A DNA stretch of 64,000 nt from Prostheceraeus crozeri (lineage: Eukaryota; Platyhelminthes; Polycladida; Euryleptidae): assembly GCA_907163375.1 (NCBI GenBank), contig CAJQUW010010475.1, forward strand, positions 111,344 through 175,343, written 5' to 3'. Positions 13,791-27,005 of the stretch are shown piece by piece (the first letter of the stretch is position 1; each line of letters begins with the position of its first letter). The notes below the pieces were generated by a model, which did not search any database, had not been told where the DNA came from, and was given only the letters and a program-made list of their open reading frames with translations. The translations under genes and the position numbers were made by a program.

Positions 13791-14120
13791 ATGCAAACTC
13801 AAATTCTACTAGTTTTCTCAAGTTCATAGAGTACATTCGATCTCTCTCGCTCAATGCATCCCCATTCGTCTTCAACCAATCTATCAGAAAGTGTGTCGAT
13901 GCTGGTGGGAGAATGTGGAGGCGAGTATTTCACTCTTTTTACCAAGCTCATCCCACATAAGCTCGATAGGTGAAAGATCCGCAGAGCGTGAAGGCCATGG
14001 GAGTTAGGCCTACTCAGCTGCTGAGCTTTTATCACCAGACTGATGTGCTCTGTGCAGCCGCGTATTGTTATTTTGGATGATGAGATGGTGGCCCTTTACT
14101 GTTGGAAAAACAGACGGAGT

Positions 14121-15154
14121 TATAGTTTTTACCACCCATGTATCCACTTAAGCCAATCAACTATCAAAATAAGGCAGTCGATTGTCCAAATAGTTCACCC
14201 ATGTATCAGAATAGAGCACCGAAGTGTCATACTACACCACCCAAGTGTAAATAAGTTCAGTCAAGTATCAAAAAATCCAATACATGCTTTTTAGTGTTTA
14301 TTCCTACTAATATCTATGTCCATAGGTTTATGAGGATATTCAAAGCATGTTTAATTAATGAATTACCATGAAAAAGGTGAAATATGATTAGGAGAAATTA
14401 CTGAGTCATTCAGATTTTCAGAGTTATTCGCCGAATATTCACCCATCAAGCTATGTTATTTAACTCATCAATTAACATCTATAGTAAAATTTGAGGAAAA
14501 AACATCATCTCATCCAGATCCGATACATGTATTGAAAAATCAGGCCACAAGAAAGAACTGTAGGCCTATTCACATCAAAATGTCAGCTTTTTGAAGACAA
14601 TCAGGAATATGTCTCTGCGAGTGAGCAAACCAGTGAGCCGCTTTAGATGCAGTTATGACACTAACAGCCTGTTCTGCCAGCTGTGTCAATGTAGCCAGAC
14701 GCATGTCATGTGTTTGAGTCAGCAAGTCTTGCCGCACTTCCTCCAAGCTATTTTTGAGGGACCACTTAAATGCACTTATTGCATTCTCGACCAGATTCAA
14801 GAATGGGGAATAGGGTGGTAAGTACACACATTGATGTTCTGGTCTCAAGTTAGGTCCACCATCCTCGGGACTTGAGTTGTTGAGTTGAGGGAAAGTCTTC
14901 TCCTCTTTCAGCAGCCTGAAAAAGCCTCTGCTTATCGTCATCTCTTATTCGCTGCCTCATCATCTCGTTCGTCAGCACAGTTAGACTGATAATTTGATAC
15001 TTGACTGCACATGTTGACTCTTGATTGCTTTATTTTGATACATGACTGCAATTCACAACGATCAGAAGTGTCCTTTCTTGCATTTGACAATAATTGACTG
15101 CACTTATTTGACAAGTGACTGGACTATGTGGATACATGGGTGGTAAAAACTATA
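14121..15154. mobile_element. 1.03-kb TA-flanked DNA transposon nested in a Tc1 relic
   Basis: A 27-bp perfect terminal inverted repeat (tatagtttttaccacccatg... at 14121-14147 and its complement at 15128-15154) bounds the element. TTGACTG-type motifs recur at its right end. It holds a transposase fragment at 14570-14941 on the minus strand. Removing it rejoins the surrounding Tc1 reading frame region, which supports the boundaries. Confidence 0.85.
14570..14941 (-). pseudogene. DDE transposase C-terminal fragment
   Basis: YLPPYSPFLNLVENAISAFK matches the YLPPYSPxLNPIExxWxxxK signature around the last acidic residue of IS630-type DDE transposases. The upstream catalytic domain is absent or frameshifted, and the frame is only about 120 codons. 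It is probably the relic of the enzyme that once moved the enclosing 1.03-kb element. Confidence 0.65.
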
Positions 15155-15495
15155 CAACCTCGGAGAGATGACATTCCAGATGATAGCAGTTGTTCGTCCA
15201 CCGTGCCAAATACCGGCCAAAATCCTGATACCAACATCGCCGAATCGGTCATGTTCTAAAATGCAGCAGCAGGCTCTATGTATATTTCACTTACAGAATT
15301 AGATTGTTAAGCGTATCACTTTGCTAGAGGTGCAAGTTGATTCAAAACGATGGCACATGAAGGAACTTACTAAGTGGGCAAAAAGAAATTTTTAATACCT
15401 TACAGAGGTAAGATAAATAGACGTGCGTCGCTTGCGGATTCCTGTGAATTCCCTCAGATTCCTCCGCCACGATTCCTCCAGATTCGAAGAATTTA

Positions 15496-16715
15496 CAGAT
15501 TGTTTCATAAAAAATGGATCACCCTTAAACAGCGCCTTAACTTCAACTATGTCTAACTCCGCTAAACTTGAACGAATTTCTCTGAAATTTGGAAGATATG
15601 TCAGTTGTGCTTACTAATATCATTGTTGGAAATTTCAAGCATGAATATTGAGTTGTTTTCCTGTTATAGATAAAAAAGTAGTAGATAATTTGATCCTCAT
15701 TTAGCAATGTTACACAAAATCATACCTCACTCTTATAAAATTACATTTTTTTCCTTTGTTATGTAATATGTTGTTCTACAAGCCAAAATCTATCAAGCAA
15801 AACAAAAATAAAGAAAATTGGTCAATCAGAGCCAGTATAGCACCATTATTCATCAACAATAATGTAACTGCTACATGTGATTAACTGGACTTCATGTTCC
15901 ATAGCTTCCTGACTTCGTTGCGGTGGTGTTGGCAGCACTCCTGATTGCTTTCAGCTAGAAATCTATCTCTTACCGGTTGAAAACAATACAAAGCACAAAT
16001 GAACAATAACGAGATCGCATTCACAAAAGGCAAAGTGTCAGCCTTGCCAGAACTAGGGTACCGAGACATTTACATCGTCCCCGGGTACAAGGTGGTGCGA
16101 CTCTACTGATTTGGGCTGGCATTTGGACCAATGGCCGCTCTGAACTTCACATACAGCAAGGAACCATGAATTCTGAACGCTATGTGAATGTTTTACGAAT
16201 GAACATTGGCCAAATGACAGATCAACTTGGTGATCTATCGACTTGGCCATTTATGGATGATAATGCTACGTGTCACAGGAGTAGTAGAGTCAACTTATGC
16301 AAGTCTCAATTAGGGCTTAGGACATTATCTTGGCCAGCTCGTTCTCCTGATCTGAATCCCATAGAAAATGTATGGAGTATTCTAAAACGTAACGTTTGTC
16401 GTTCACTGCTACCTACAGATGGCGTATCACAACTTACGTCACTGTTAAAAAGAGAGTGGAGAAAGTTAGATCAGTCAAAAATCAACGATATCATCGAATC
16501 AATGCCTAGACAAATTGGTAATGTCATTGACAATAAGGGTAGGGCCACAAAATATTAGCTTCTTAAGAACCGTTACTGTATCATAGCTTATCAGATTATA
16601 TAAGGACATTTAAATATATTAGGGACATGAAATAACATGAAAAATGCCTTCTGTATCATACTTATGTTTTATTTAGTCAAATTTTAGGATGATCCACTTT
16701 TTATGAAACGGACTG
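15496..16715 (+). mobile_element. Tc1-like element with TA target duplication
   Basis: The ends are cagattgtttcataaaaaat and the complement of cagtccgtttcataaaaag, about 30-bp inverted repeats flanked by TA on both sides (15494-15495 and 16716-16717). It contains a frameshifted transposase ending at 16558. Size (1.22 kb) and ends fit the Tc1/mariner superfamily. Confidence 0.85.
16070..16558 (+). pseudogene. Tc1-like transposase, C-terminal part, frameshifted
   Basis: The open part from 16166 has FMDDNATCHRS (second catalytic Asp) and WPARSPDLNPIENVWSILK (third acidic residue). Upstream around 16080-16150 a WAGIWTNGRSEL-like block is in another frame, so at least one frameshift separates it. 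The N-terminal DNA-binding domain is not recognisable. Not functional. Confidence 0.85.
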
Positions 16716-17027
16716 TAGATAATTGCGCAAAAGTTTCCTCGATAATGATGGTCTTCCGATCATTATTAAAAAAGATTGCAGGCGCACAAAAAAACGTTCA
16801 CAAACTTCTCTGTAGAACTTGACATCGACTGTGTCTGGTTGATAACATTCACTAAAACTTCGCACTATTTGGCGTGTTTGATATTGAACTGGCTGCTCAT
16901 TGTTCGATTTCTATGGTATTATGTCAGCAGATTGTGCCTTTTCATTAACGTTACATGTTCCAATGCTTCCTTTCTATAGTCAAACAGAAGAAGAGACGAC
17001 CAGTCTAATTCTGTGCTTTCACTAGAC

Positions 17028-18136
17028 CAGGGGTGCGCAACCTGCGGCCGTACGGCCTCATGCGGCCGTAGCAGAGGCAAAGTGCGGCCGTGAGAGTGAG
17101 AAGTAAATGAAACAAAATGTACATGTATATTGTAAATCTTTCTGGAGTTCAAGGCAATCGAAAAACAATCGTCACTATAGTAGCACACTAGTCACCTTGC
17201 AACTGTCGAACACCTTTATGCCCATGCTGTTTGGAAAAATGCGCGCCCACAGGCGCGATGAAGGCGTTCGACCAGTTCGATAACTCATGAATAGAATATT
17301 TTAGGGCAGTTACATTCATGTCTAGAGTCATCAGCTAAAAGAAACGAAAGGGACAATTGTACTTTGCTAGAATTGTTCGCGCGCGCTAGCTTCAAGTCCA
17401 TGACCTGAATAAGGATGCCTGCTAGATCAGTAGTTCCTGCAGAGGTAGTGTTGTATGCTTGTGTGAAACAACGGATTTGAATCGAAATATATTGTAATTT
17501 CTTTACGATATATTGTATTTCTAACTATCTAGATTTTGTGTATTTTCATAAAATATGTTAAAATTTCAGTTGTGTTTATATTTCACATTTATCATTAAAT
17601 CTAAAGCTAACGTTTTGGTTTGCGAAAGAACTGTATGATTAGTAGTAATAAGATACTTTATAACTTCAATGATAACGCAAGGTAGGCAGGCTTATATATA
17701 TGAGGTTCTAGAAATGCGTGGACCTATATGCGAGTGAATGTCTAGAATAGACCGGCTCTGTGATGAATGAATTTCGCATGGCTCGTGATTCTTTTATGAA
17801 TTATTACAGCAGCTTAGTAAAGTGTTTTCTCCTTCGGTTGCCCTTACAAAAACATGTCTTCAACTTTTCAAGTGTTAATAACACCTTAAGCTTAAAATCT
17901 GTTCGGGTCAAAAATGACCGTCGGTCGCATATGGGTTAACTTGCTAACTCAATCTTTACGAAGTAGGCTTTTATACGATTTTCACTGCGTCTTTCATCAG
18001 GAAAAGCTAATTTGAGTGGTGGAATATAAAAAGGATTGGCTATTGACCTAGTTGTTTGCAGCCATATTAAGTGCGGCCGTGATTCTTTCGGCCGTCGAAA
18101 TGGCGGCCGAAAAATGTAAAAGGTTGCGCACCCATG
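17028..18136. mobile_element. Non-autonomous hAT element with perfect 8-bp target duplication
   Basis: Terminal repeats are CAGGGGTGCGCAACCT at the left and the complement of CATGGGTGCGCAACCT at the right. Both ends carry repeated tgcggccgt motifs. The 8-bp sequence cactagac flanks the element on both sides (17020-17027, 18137-18144), the hAT hallmark. No transposase is visible, so it was moved in trans. It is inserted inside a Tc1-type relic. Confidence 0.9.
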
Positions 18137-18144
18137 CACTAGAC

Positions 18145-18711
18145 AAACCTTTCCATCGTGGAAATCGGGGGTGTGCCGTGATTACTCCGTCCATATCACG
18201 CGATGCCACTCATCAGTAATTTTTTTAGAATGTTGCTTGCACCATTCTAACATTTTCATTTGTCTTCGAGACCTGTGCCATACTCACTCATATAGGAAAG
18301 CGTTCGTATAAAGTCGCTAGAATTCAAAAAGTTATTGAGAGTTTTGCGTACAGCATGTCTGTGAGATTCAAATCCTGTTTCTGTCACATGTCGGTATGCA
18401 GTTCTAGCACAGTTACAGTTGATACGAATGGCAGATTTCCAACCCATTGCCAGACACGTAACATTCTGAAACCGATTTCTCTTCGTTGCAATGACCAGCT
18501 TTCAATCTGTAACTCTGTTTGCTTTCTTTGTTCTTCCAAATCTGTCGCGTCTTGCAGCTGTTCCTTCTTTACACCAATGCACCCACCAATTCCTAAACAG
18601 GCAGCCTACATGCGATACATTCAATTCTCTACCAGCATTACGCATGATACGTCCACAACAAGTCATTCCAACAGCCATACCTTTTTCGAATCCATCTTGG
18701 TCCTTCTTCAT
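18145..18711 (-). pseudogene. Tc1-like transposase N-terminal relic
   Basis: Minus-strand frame 18711-18502 shows the Tc1 DNA-binding region (EKGMAVGM, then LNVSHVGCLFRNWWVHW, then R..RFGRTKK). Farther on, around 18240-18165, EWHRVIWTDE resembles the first catalytic Asp block. The hAT element at 17028-18136 interrupts it directly after. Stops and frameshifts are present. Confidence 0.7.
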
Positions 18712-18789
18712 GCAATTGCGACTTATGTCAGAAAGACAGCAAATTTTGCAGTTACGCGAAATGTAAAGCTATCCAAACGTTGATTCTGT

Positions 18790-21700
18790 GTTAAAGGATA
18801 AAAGATATCTTTATATAGTTATGCGAGAAGGGACACATAGAAATTTGTTTGATAGCTAGATCGACTTGGAAATGTAGCAACTGCCATTTATTAGTAACGA
18901 TAATTGTTTAGTTTGTCTGTCACGCAGTATATTATTCAACTTGCATAAAATTTCCATTGACTCAACAAGGCGTCTGAAAGCCGTAATCATCATAATATTC
19001 AAACTGCTTAACGATTATCATGATGAAGACTCACGCCGTGTTCATCAATCATAATCACACTTCTAAACACCATAGCAAATCTTAATGGACCTGTAAAACG
19101 CAATCAAGAGATAACATGCGTTTTGATCTGCCTTAGAAAAATGTTGATTAATGAATTGAAAGAAGAATTAATGAATATCCAGAACTAAGATATACAATAG
19201 ATTGCAAATAATTGTCGTGTGAATTCAATTTCCATTTGGAACAGCGGGATATGTACTCCTCAGTACTTTTTGTGATTCCTCTCTAAGTTAAATTATTAAG
19301 AACGCATCAAAAAAGCTGATATGACTCAAGTTATTGATTTGAAAGCAATGCTAGAAATACGAAGACAAACAACTTGCATGAATGCAATTCCCTTTTACTC
19401 GTAATATCAAGATGCAAAACTTAAACCTGAACTTACAATCCAGTGAATAAAATTGACTTCAAATTTGTGTTGATTTCACATGCAAAGTACTTAAGACAAA
19501 AATTTCATCGGCTTCTTCAAAGTTGAGAGTGAAGTAATGATCTTCTAATAGCTTCAACTTCAAACAACAACATTTCAATGAAAGAGTTTAATGACCGCTG
19601 GAAATCTTACATGAGATCTCGAAAATTTGTAGAAATCATGTCTGTGTTGAGAAATCGTTGGGAAACTCGTTGGAGTGTCGTAGCGATAATATAGTTCAAA
19701 TAATAAACAATGATTATTATCAGATTATGATTTATTCTATCAAACCTGTGCATTTGGCTAGATTTAAGATTTTGAAAGAAGCAAAAATAAGCAATTTTCT
19801 GCGACCGTGTTGTAATTTAATATATATTAAAATATTAATTATATAATTTTAATATGCATTAATTTTCGCAGAAAATTGTGATTTTTGCTTCTTTCAAAAT
19901 GATTGAATCCCGACCGATGGTAAATAAAAATCAAATTTAGATTTAAGATGCTTTGCATGATTGTTTATTGTTGTATTTTGTTACAGCATTTGCCTAAGAG
20001 CAGCTTAATTGTTTTATGATTGTTGTAGCAAGTTTATTGGTATTGCTGGAGACGAGTGCCAAAGTTTGGTTTCTGCTGTCTGTAATGATGGTAGGCATGT
20101 TGTCCTTGAAAAATACTGAAACATTTCTGAATGCATCTTATATATTATGGGTATGTGTATCTAAATTTTGATTAACTGATTGATTTTTTATGAACTTGTC
20201 TTGTTTAGCAGTTCTCCATGCCACTTTCTAATTGCTAGGCCTATGTTCAAAGCGCGATCAATTGATTTGTTATATCATTGATCATCAAAATAAATCGCAT
20301 CTGTTATGTCGTTGATCATCAAAATTACTACTACTTCACGTATTTTTCATGGACGTCAATGACAACATGCAAGATAAGTTCAAGCTGTCAAAAACTTTGT
20401 ACTTAAAAATGATTGTGCTAAGTATTGTAAATATACGAGTATGTCTAAAATCGGCATTCAAATGCTCATCAAAATTGTGCATTACCATATATGAATTGTC
20501 TCTCCATTTTCACTTTTTTCCACTTTCCTTTCCAACAATCGCTTGACAAAATTTAGAAAATAATCTAAACATTCTGAAACACAAAAATTTATCCAGCAAA
20601 TCTTTGACTTAAGAAATGTTTGTGTAGATATTCAATGCGCACGGTATTGTTCCTACATTCGTGTAATAAACACACAGCGACATGCAATCAATTATAAGAG
20701 AAAAATAACTTAGTGACTTCAAAGTTTATTCCTATTGAGATGAAGTTATTATAATATAGGCGCACGTATTTCTATACACAATTTGTTTACGTTTTTGTAA
20801 TATTAGCGTGGCCCACTACTAGCTTCCTAATAACGCGATAGTCGCAAAATAATTTCAGTGCAACCTTTATCCTTTCATTTATTTGCGAATATTCACAAAT
20901 ATTAAGTTTGCACTTTACCCTCGTAAAATTTAAGGTACAAAGTAAAGTGTGCATTTGATAATTGTCAATTCTGATTATTAGTCATAGCTCTCAGCTCAAA
21001 TAATATCAATGAATGAAATCGAAAATTCAATTACCGTGACTGTTCAAAACTGATAACAACTTTGATTTGCTTCGCACTTGTAGCTCAAACCGAACATCGA
21101 TTGCTTTGACATTATATTTGTGTCACGAATGAAGTTGACAACTTACCTAATTCCTTTTCATCTTTGATTGATAGGAAATTAATTTCATAAAATGTAGAAA
21201 TGCAACTTATGACAAACTTCAGACTAATATACCTCTCTATCTCTCTTTCCAACCGATAGACGTTCAGAAATTCAACTAATTTCTCTAACTTGAGCGCTGC
21301 TTGCCAGTCGGCTTGATTTAGTCACGTATGGTTTTGTTCGAAGAATCATTAACACAGACTGATTTAGTTTTAGTGTAAGTGCTTCCAATGGGTTTCATGA
21401 GAAGTACTCATCAATTCTTCCCCTGCGTCAATGATTGTAATGGCGATGAGCAACATTTAATGTCCTGGGAGTTTGAGAGCATGGATATTTGCAAGTTGAC
21501 TTTACCATTTACGAGTCATGACAAAGCAAAACGTACAACCTTGTAATAAATGCACTTATGAATTATTAAATTACGCGACATTTACTCATTTGCATGTGCA
21601 GTAATTTGTAGCTTTTATTATTGGCAAACTAATTAGTAATAGCAGGCATCCACACTTTTTTATACAAAGTCCATTCATAAGGCTGTCCGATAATGACGTC

Positions 21701-23820
21701 ATGCCAGAGAGGGGAAAGTTGAAAATGTCCAATTTTCATACAGTGTCATTATCAGGCAGCTGCATACTCTCATGAGTTTGTACAGACTGTTCACTGTGTT
21801 CAGTGTACAATGTTCCGCTCAGTAGGGCCCACCGGATTAAATGGTAGGCTGTATTTTTTATCATTACATGTTGCAACCCCGTACCTATCCAACAGTGTGG
21901 AATCACCTAGAAGCAATCAATCAAAAAGTTATTCTTAACATTAAAACCATGATTCAAACACATGTAGCCTACATGCAATACATGAGTAGAAACAATCTCC
22001 AAATGGATATACCATAAACATTTGGGATCATTACTATAGTAGACAAGAACAAATTTCAAAGACAAAAGAACATTTTGACTCAGTTGTCTCATCTTAAGAG
22101 GGCTAATCTGATAAGAGGAAAAATCTAATCTGTGTTGTTGTTTAGGCAACATGTGCTGATACGTTGCACTTTGACATCACAAGATAACATGTATTTACTT
22201 CCATTCTGCACTCCTCCATGCGTCGCCAAGCTACATAGATTACGCCTACGCCAGCTTTGTCAGCTGTGCACATGTTACTCTAATTCTAAGAGAATGTTAG
22301 GGCTAATTCTTTTACTAAATTATTCGTCAATTCAATTCAGCATATTCACTCTTAAAAGTGCTGGTTTTTCAAAGTATCAAATTTGGATTTTCAGTTTTTC
22401 CTCCTAAGAGAGCCAAATATAATTGTTAAAAAACCATGGCAATTTGGTCTGTCTGAAAATCCAAAGAAAAATGCTTTTTTATGGAATCAAACTTGGGTTT
22501 CCTGGTTTCATTTCCTATAATTTCGTTTGTCCGATGCCATTTCGAAGTGCGTCCAAGTAGATTCATAGCTTGCTATTGTGACCCGAAGCTTTTCCATCCC
22601 ATGCCTTTAATCATTCTGTCATCTTAGACTACACTATGTATGCATCATTACGAAAGAGTTGTTTTAGACGGCTATAGCAAATTTCTTGTTCCTGTTATTT
22701 ATCCTTGTAGACCAAACTTAAATCGATTTTAAAAAGCAAAGCTTTAATCGAGATTTTTATCGACTCAATTGATTCTCTTGATATCTCAGGATTTTTCCTT
22801 TTCGTGACCGACATTAGAACCTTGTTGCTTGTAACCTCATTGGCATTGCGAGTAACACGTTTTTGCACATTTTATTTGGCGAAAACCGAATTTGCATTGA
22901 AAAAACAAATCCACTGTTTCAAAAGCTAGCGTACAGCCCTTAATTTTTTGAAAGCTAAAGATAGAATTGTAAAACGAAAATGTTTCGTAATAAACACTAA
23001 AAAACCTAGAATTTTCAAGAGATCATTGACAAAAATATGCCCTGCGAAGCTTCCACAAAGATTTTGGTTTCATCCGTCAAATCATCGCACCAAGTAACTA
23101 TGAACTAAAAGTGATTCTTTACGTTAATGATCTTCGAATGCATTAACTTACTCATCAGCTTAGCAACGTGCACAAGTCAAAATTAATTTCCATTAGGCAT
23201 TTAAACAACTCATCATGTTGCATTTCATTTGATATCATCAGATAATGGCACAAATTACCATTCATTATAATTTATCTGTGATATTTGTCTTTGAGCTTTT
23301 GTCGACATGATTTATTTCAAGCAAACGCACGAGGCTCCAAATACAAATGCCTACAATGTTTTAACACATCTGAAGTGAGGTGCGACACGGCGCACTCGGT
23401 ACAGGCATCTCGTTCTTGCTGACGAATCTCACTCAATAACTCTACCGCTATTCCTTGTGAGATAATTGAACAATTATTTTCCATTGTCAAATAATCCATT
23501 TCCATTGGAATCCTGCCAAAGCTGTATGCTTCTCGAATCAGACTGTGCTTCCAGGTCTTTCAAGCCCATCGTCAGGAGAGCGAAAAAAACATCGACGCTA
23601 ATGAAAACAGCTCACAGGAACGAACAAGGTCTATCACAATGAAATTCTATGTAGAAACGAAGGATGAGACTGCTAATACATCACTAATAGTAAGATGATA
23701 GTCAAACGACATAAAATGTAGAAAGAAAGCCAAAGCTGTCGGCTCAAATAATGCAAGAAGACCAGAAAAAGAAAATAAGATGAAGTCGAAATCCTCAAGC
23801 CTCATTTAATGTGCGTCTTG
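18790..23820. other. Non-coding stretch with one hairpin element
   Basis: Apart from the palindrome at 19769-19900 I find no gene, RNA or recognisable transposon. Frames are short and AT-driven. Confidence 0.5.
19769..19900. repeat. Palindromic element with AT-rich loop
   Basis: Arms attttgaaagaagcaaaaat...caattttctgcga and their complement (19865-19900) match with few differences. They enclose an AT-only core of about 60 bp. Likely a small hairpin MITE. Confidence 0.75.
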
Positions 23821-23827
23821 CACTCGA

Positions 23828-24067
23828 TTAGCTGAATTCAAACGACGCGACCACAAAGCCTCCTTCACGTTTTCTCCACCTTGACTCCCTATCGGTTACA
23901 GCAATAGTGCTTGTATCAATGCGATGACTGCAGAAAGCGGGGAGTTGAGGCAGTTCCGATTGGGAAACATGCCTGTCCCAAACCGTACGAGGACACTCTT
24001 TGCGACGCTGTTCAATAGGGCAAGAAGTCTCACAAATATAGACCCAGTCGCAGCTATCCTCCTCCAA
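23828..24067 (-). pseudogene. GIY-YIG endonuclease fragment (Penelope-type retroelement)
   Basis: VYICETSCPIEQRRKEC resembles the VYIGETGRPLExRLKEH start of the GIY-YIG domain found at the C-terminus of Penelope-like elements. Farther on, HRID...AVTDRESRWRKRE fits the later part of the same domain. The catalytic Gly and Arg positions are altered and frames shift, so it is a relic. A second copy of the first motif lies on the plus strand at about 24190-24246. Confidence 0.6.
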
Positions 24068-24250
24068 AGTAATCTCCTACACGAAATCCAGTAAGCCTAC
24101 AGTAGCTGGCTCTGGTCTCTTCTTGCGCTCAATTCTTTTTAAGAAGAGACTAGAGCCAGTTACTGTTCTTGGCTACTTGTGAGGAGTGTAACTATGTCTG
24201 GGGTCTATGTTGGTGAGACTGTTCGTCCTATTGAGCAGAGTCGCAAATAG
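24010..24250. repeat. Inverted pair of GIY-YIG fragments around a hairpin
   Basis: gctggctctggtctcttctt (about 24099-24120) pairs with aagaagagactagagccagt (about 24141-24160). The arms extend outward into two opposite copies of the GIY-YIG N-terminal motif: VYICETSCPIEQ on minus and VYVGETVRPIEQ on plus. Confidence 0.65.
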
Positions 24251-24259
24251 TATTATCGT

Positions 24260-26880
24260 GCTATCATTTGAACGAGTGAAACTAAATATGTGAGTGAAAC
24301 ATGCATTACGTGAAGCACGGGAATTTTTACTTTATCCTGTTTTCTTTCTTCTTTGCTACTGATCCTCTCACATTATTTGAGCTGACAGCTTTGAGTTTCC
24401 ATCTGCATTTTATGACGATTTGCTATCATTTTCTTTCTGTCAGCATTAGTTGTCAGATCCCTCGTGTCTTTGTGAGCTGTTTTCATCAATGCCGATGTCT
24501 CTCTTCATTTGCCTGACGATGGACACCCCTCGCCATCTGATCTCACGATGCATCTGATTTTGCAAACAATAGTCTTTAAGGAATTCCCCAATGGAAAATA
24601 AATTGTTAAGCCTGTTGTCTGAAACAAGCTTCAAATTTATTATGCCACTTACTAGAAACTTTAGTGATATCACTTTTAACCAACTATTTTTGTAAATTGC
24701 TTATATAATCATTTGAATTCCTAGGTTTTTTGCAAGTACGCCATCTTTGTTGCAACCATATTTGGAGTTGCTTAGAGATGTAGAAATCCATTTCAAAGTT
24801 GCATTGAAATTGTTGCCCTTCATAGAAAAATCTTCATATTTGAGTTGTACTCTTGCAGTAATTAATCCTATCAATCTCATTTCGGACTCCAAGTAGCTTC
24901 TCAGTAGATCCAAACAGTTTGACGTCGCAATCACTAAGGAGATTTATTGTCAAAGTCCGTTGAAATTTAAATTTTCTTAAACAGGAAGAGTGCGGGTCAG
25001 CCTCTTCCCGATATCGATGTGCCTCAGAGCCCAGTATGGATAGAGTTTCTGCTTCACGAAGTTATTTTTCTTTCGAAACTTATGTTGCGATACTTTCCTA
25101 TCTACTTTATCATGCTAAGTTGATGACTGATTATATGAGCTTCGATTAATTTCTCAGCACATTGTGTTCGCAAATGATGAAATTTCAGAATATTGATTTG
25201 TAGATGCATCCACCCAATCTTTAAATCGGCTTAAATCAAATACTAAAATTTTGTCACATGTCTTACACTGTGGAATTGCTAATTGACAGTTCAAGAACTT
25301 GTATCAGAAGCCACTCAAACCAAACACTGCTTAGAAGCTGTATTAAACTCCCTTTTCTTTTACAGTCAATATTCCATAATTTCATCAAAATAAATGACAG
25401 ACACTTCGACATCTCTGGTCTTCACAGGTCGATGGAAGAATTGTCGAAATGCAACATATTATCCAGTTCTCATATGGTACCATCCATGGACATACCACAT
25501 GAAAAATATTAATCAAAGAATGTTGACGATAAAAGTAATCTAAAGGAAATTTCTACTCACTGAAGATCACATTCTCTTAAAACTGTGTTGTCATTAGTCT
25601 TTTAGACTGCCTTGTTATTATTTATTCTTTTTAACATGCACTCTTCAGCAAAGCTAATGTGGGATTGAAAGATTCAAATAAACGGCACTATGATACCCAC
25701 ATATCACATATTATAGGATTTGATGCTAGTGATGTGATCTTGAAGACACACTGTGATAAATTTTAGTATTTTTGAATCGTCCACCATGTGCAATAATTTC
25801 AATTTCACCACTTTTTTCATGTGAAATATTTGATGCCAAAAGGTTGGATTGGAAAAATGAAATGAACTTCAAAACATAGACAGTATAAATGCTTACAAGA
25901 AGTGTTTGCACATATCAATAGGATGTGAGTCCTTGCAGTTTGACGCATTATTAGATTTAATATAACATTGTCCAATTCATTTGTTGTCAAAAGCGTAGCA
26001 TAAAGCATGATCTAAATTACTATAAGCGATAACTTCGGTTATCAGTCATCCTTACACTCAGTAGTCGCTAAGCTTGTCTTTGTCCAAGGTGTGAGTGCTT
26101 AAGTTTGCGGACGCATCCGCATACACGACCGAAAATGTCTGCCTTTGCAAATCCCCTCCCCCCTCACGCTGTGGACATTATTTATGGATGGTTCTACGGA
26201 AAGTAGTGAGTAGTTGATCTTCCCATACTTAATTTTCTTACGCATGCACTATAGCAGTCACTGTCATGATTTACGGATGAATTGAAAATCACCTAGTGAC
26301 TCTTTGTAGTCTGATTATAGATAATAAATGCTCTTTATAAAACTAACTTCCTACATTCTTATGTCTCTTATAAGGGGATAAAAGTTACTTCATTACTAAA
26401 CAAGTAACTTTTTCAACGATGAAAGTTTCAATTTATCAACGAAGAAAGAAAGAAACAATGTTAGTTTCATGTATCATGCTCGGCATGTAACAATAACTTT
26501 GCTTAGGAGTGTATACATTTTATTACAAAGATAAGGCATAGACAACAAAAGAAATGTTGACTTTTTAAAAGTTGACTTAATTTAAAAAGTTCTTTTGAAA
26601 TGATTTTCGAGACGAAATGCAACATTGTCTACAAGAAAAGTTAGAAAAAGTAGAATGACAAATTACCCTGTGGGTGATCCAGTAACTTTTGATAAGGTAA
26701 TTTATGTCATAGTTCTGTCTTATTCAGTCAGAATACGTCCTATCTGTTAATGGAGCTGCTGCGGTTTACATGATATTCTGAATGACTCGACTTTGACTCA
26801 TTTCGCAACAGCTCGGAGATCACAATAGCATAATAATCGAAGGATATCTAAAGAGAATGACAACTATTAAGTCAATAAAA
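24260..26880. other. Non-coding stretch, nothing recognised
   Basis: Short frames only; no conserved domain or RNA gene seen. Confidence 0.5.
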
Positions 26881-26885
26881 GACAC

Positions 26886-27005
26886 CGACACCTTTGATTC
26901 CCCGACCGCACTCGCTTAACCGAGGAATCGAACCGAAGTTCGCAGAGGAGATGAGCTCGTATTTTCTTTACTAGGCCACGCTGACGCTACAAAAGGAGTG
27001 GGAGT
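26886..27005 (-). repeat. tRNA-derived SINE head
   Basis: On the minus strand a Pol III B-box, GGTTCGATTCC (26924-26934), lies about 40 nt downstream of an A-box-like TGGCCTAGT (about 26970). The segment between reads like a decayed tRNA, with tctgcgaacttcGGTTCGATTCC as the T-arm. No foldable intact cloverleaf remains. The tail was not delimited. Confidence 0.65.

Larger units (their letters stand above)
13799..15300 (-). pseudogene. Tc1-like transposase relic, split by a nested element
   Basis: Minus-strand reading from 15300 to 15155 gives a DRFG...ILAGIW block, as in Tc1-type transposases. It resumes at 14120 with IIQNNNTRLHRAH (catalytic Asp replaced) and then WPSRSADLSPIELMWDEL, the Glu-containing signature, near 14010-13950. 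The two parts are separated exactly by the TA-bounded element at 14121-15154. Many frameshifts and stops are present. Confidence 0.75.
15310..16860. repeat. Dispersed repeat family R1, copy 2 (interrupted)
   Basis: The left part (15310-15495) carries gatggcacatg, taccttacagagg, cgtgcgtcgcttgcgga and ccagattcgaagaatt. The right part (16716-16860) continues with cttccgatcattatt and caggcgcac. The interruption is the Tc1-like element 15496-16715, and the repeat resumes in register after it. Confidence 0.7.

Noticed and set aside
18355..18783. 142-codon plus frame, Cys/Ser-rich
   Set aside because: It lies opposite a recognisable Tc1 transposase relic, so it is a shadow.
26886..27005. Functional tRNA gene
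   Set aside because: A and B boxes are present but no full cloverleaf with acceptor stem can be folded; a SINE head is more likely.
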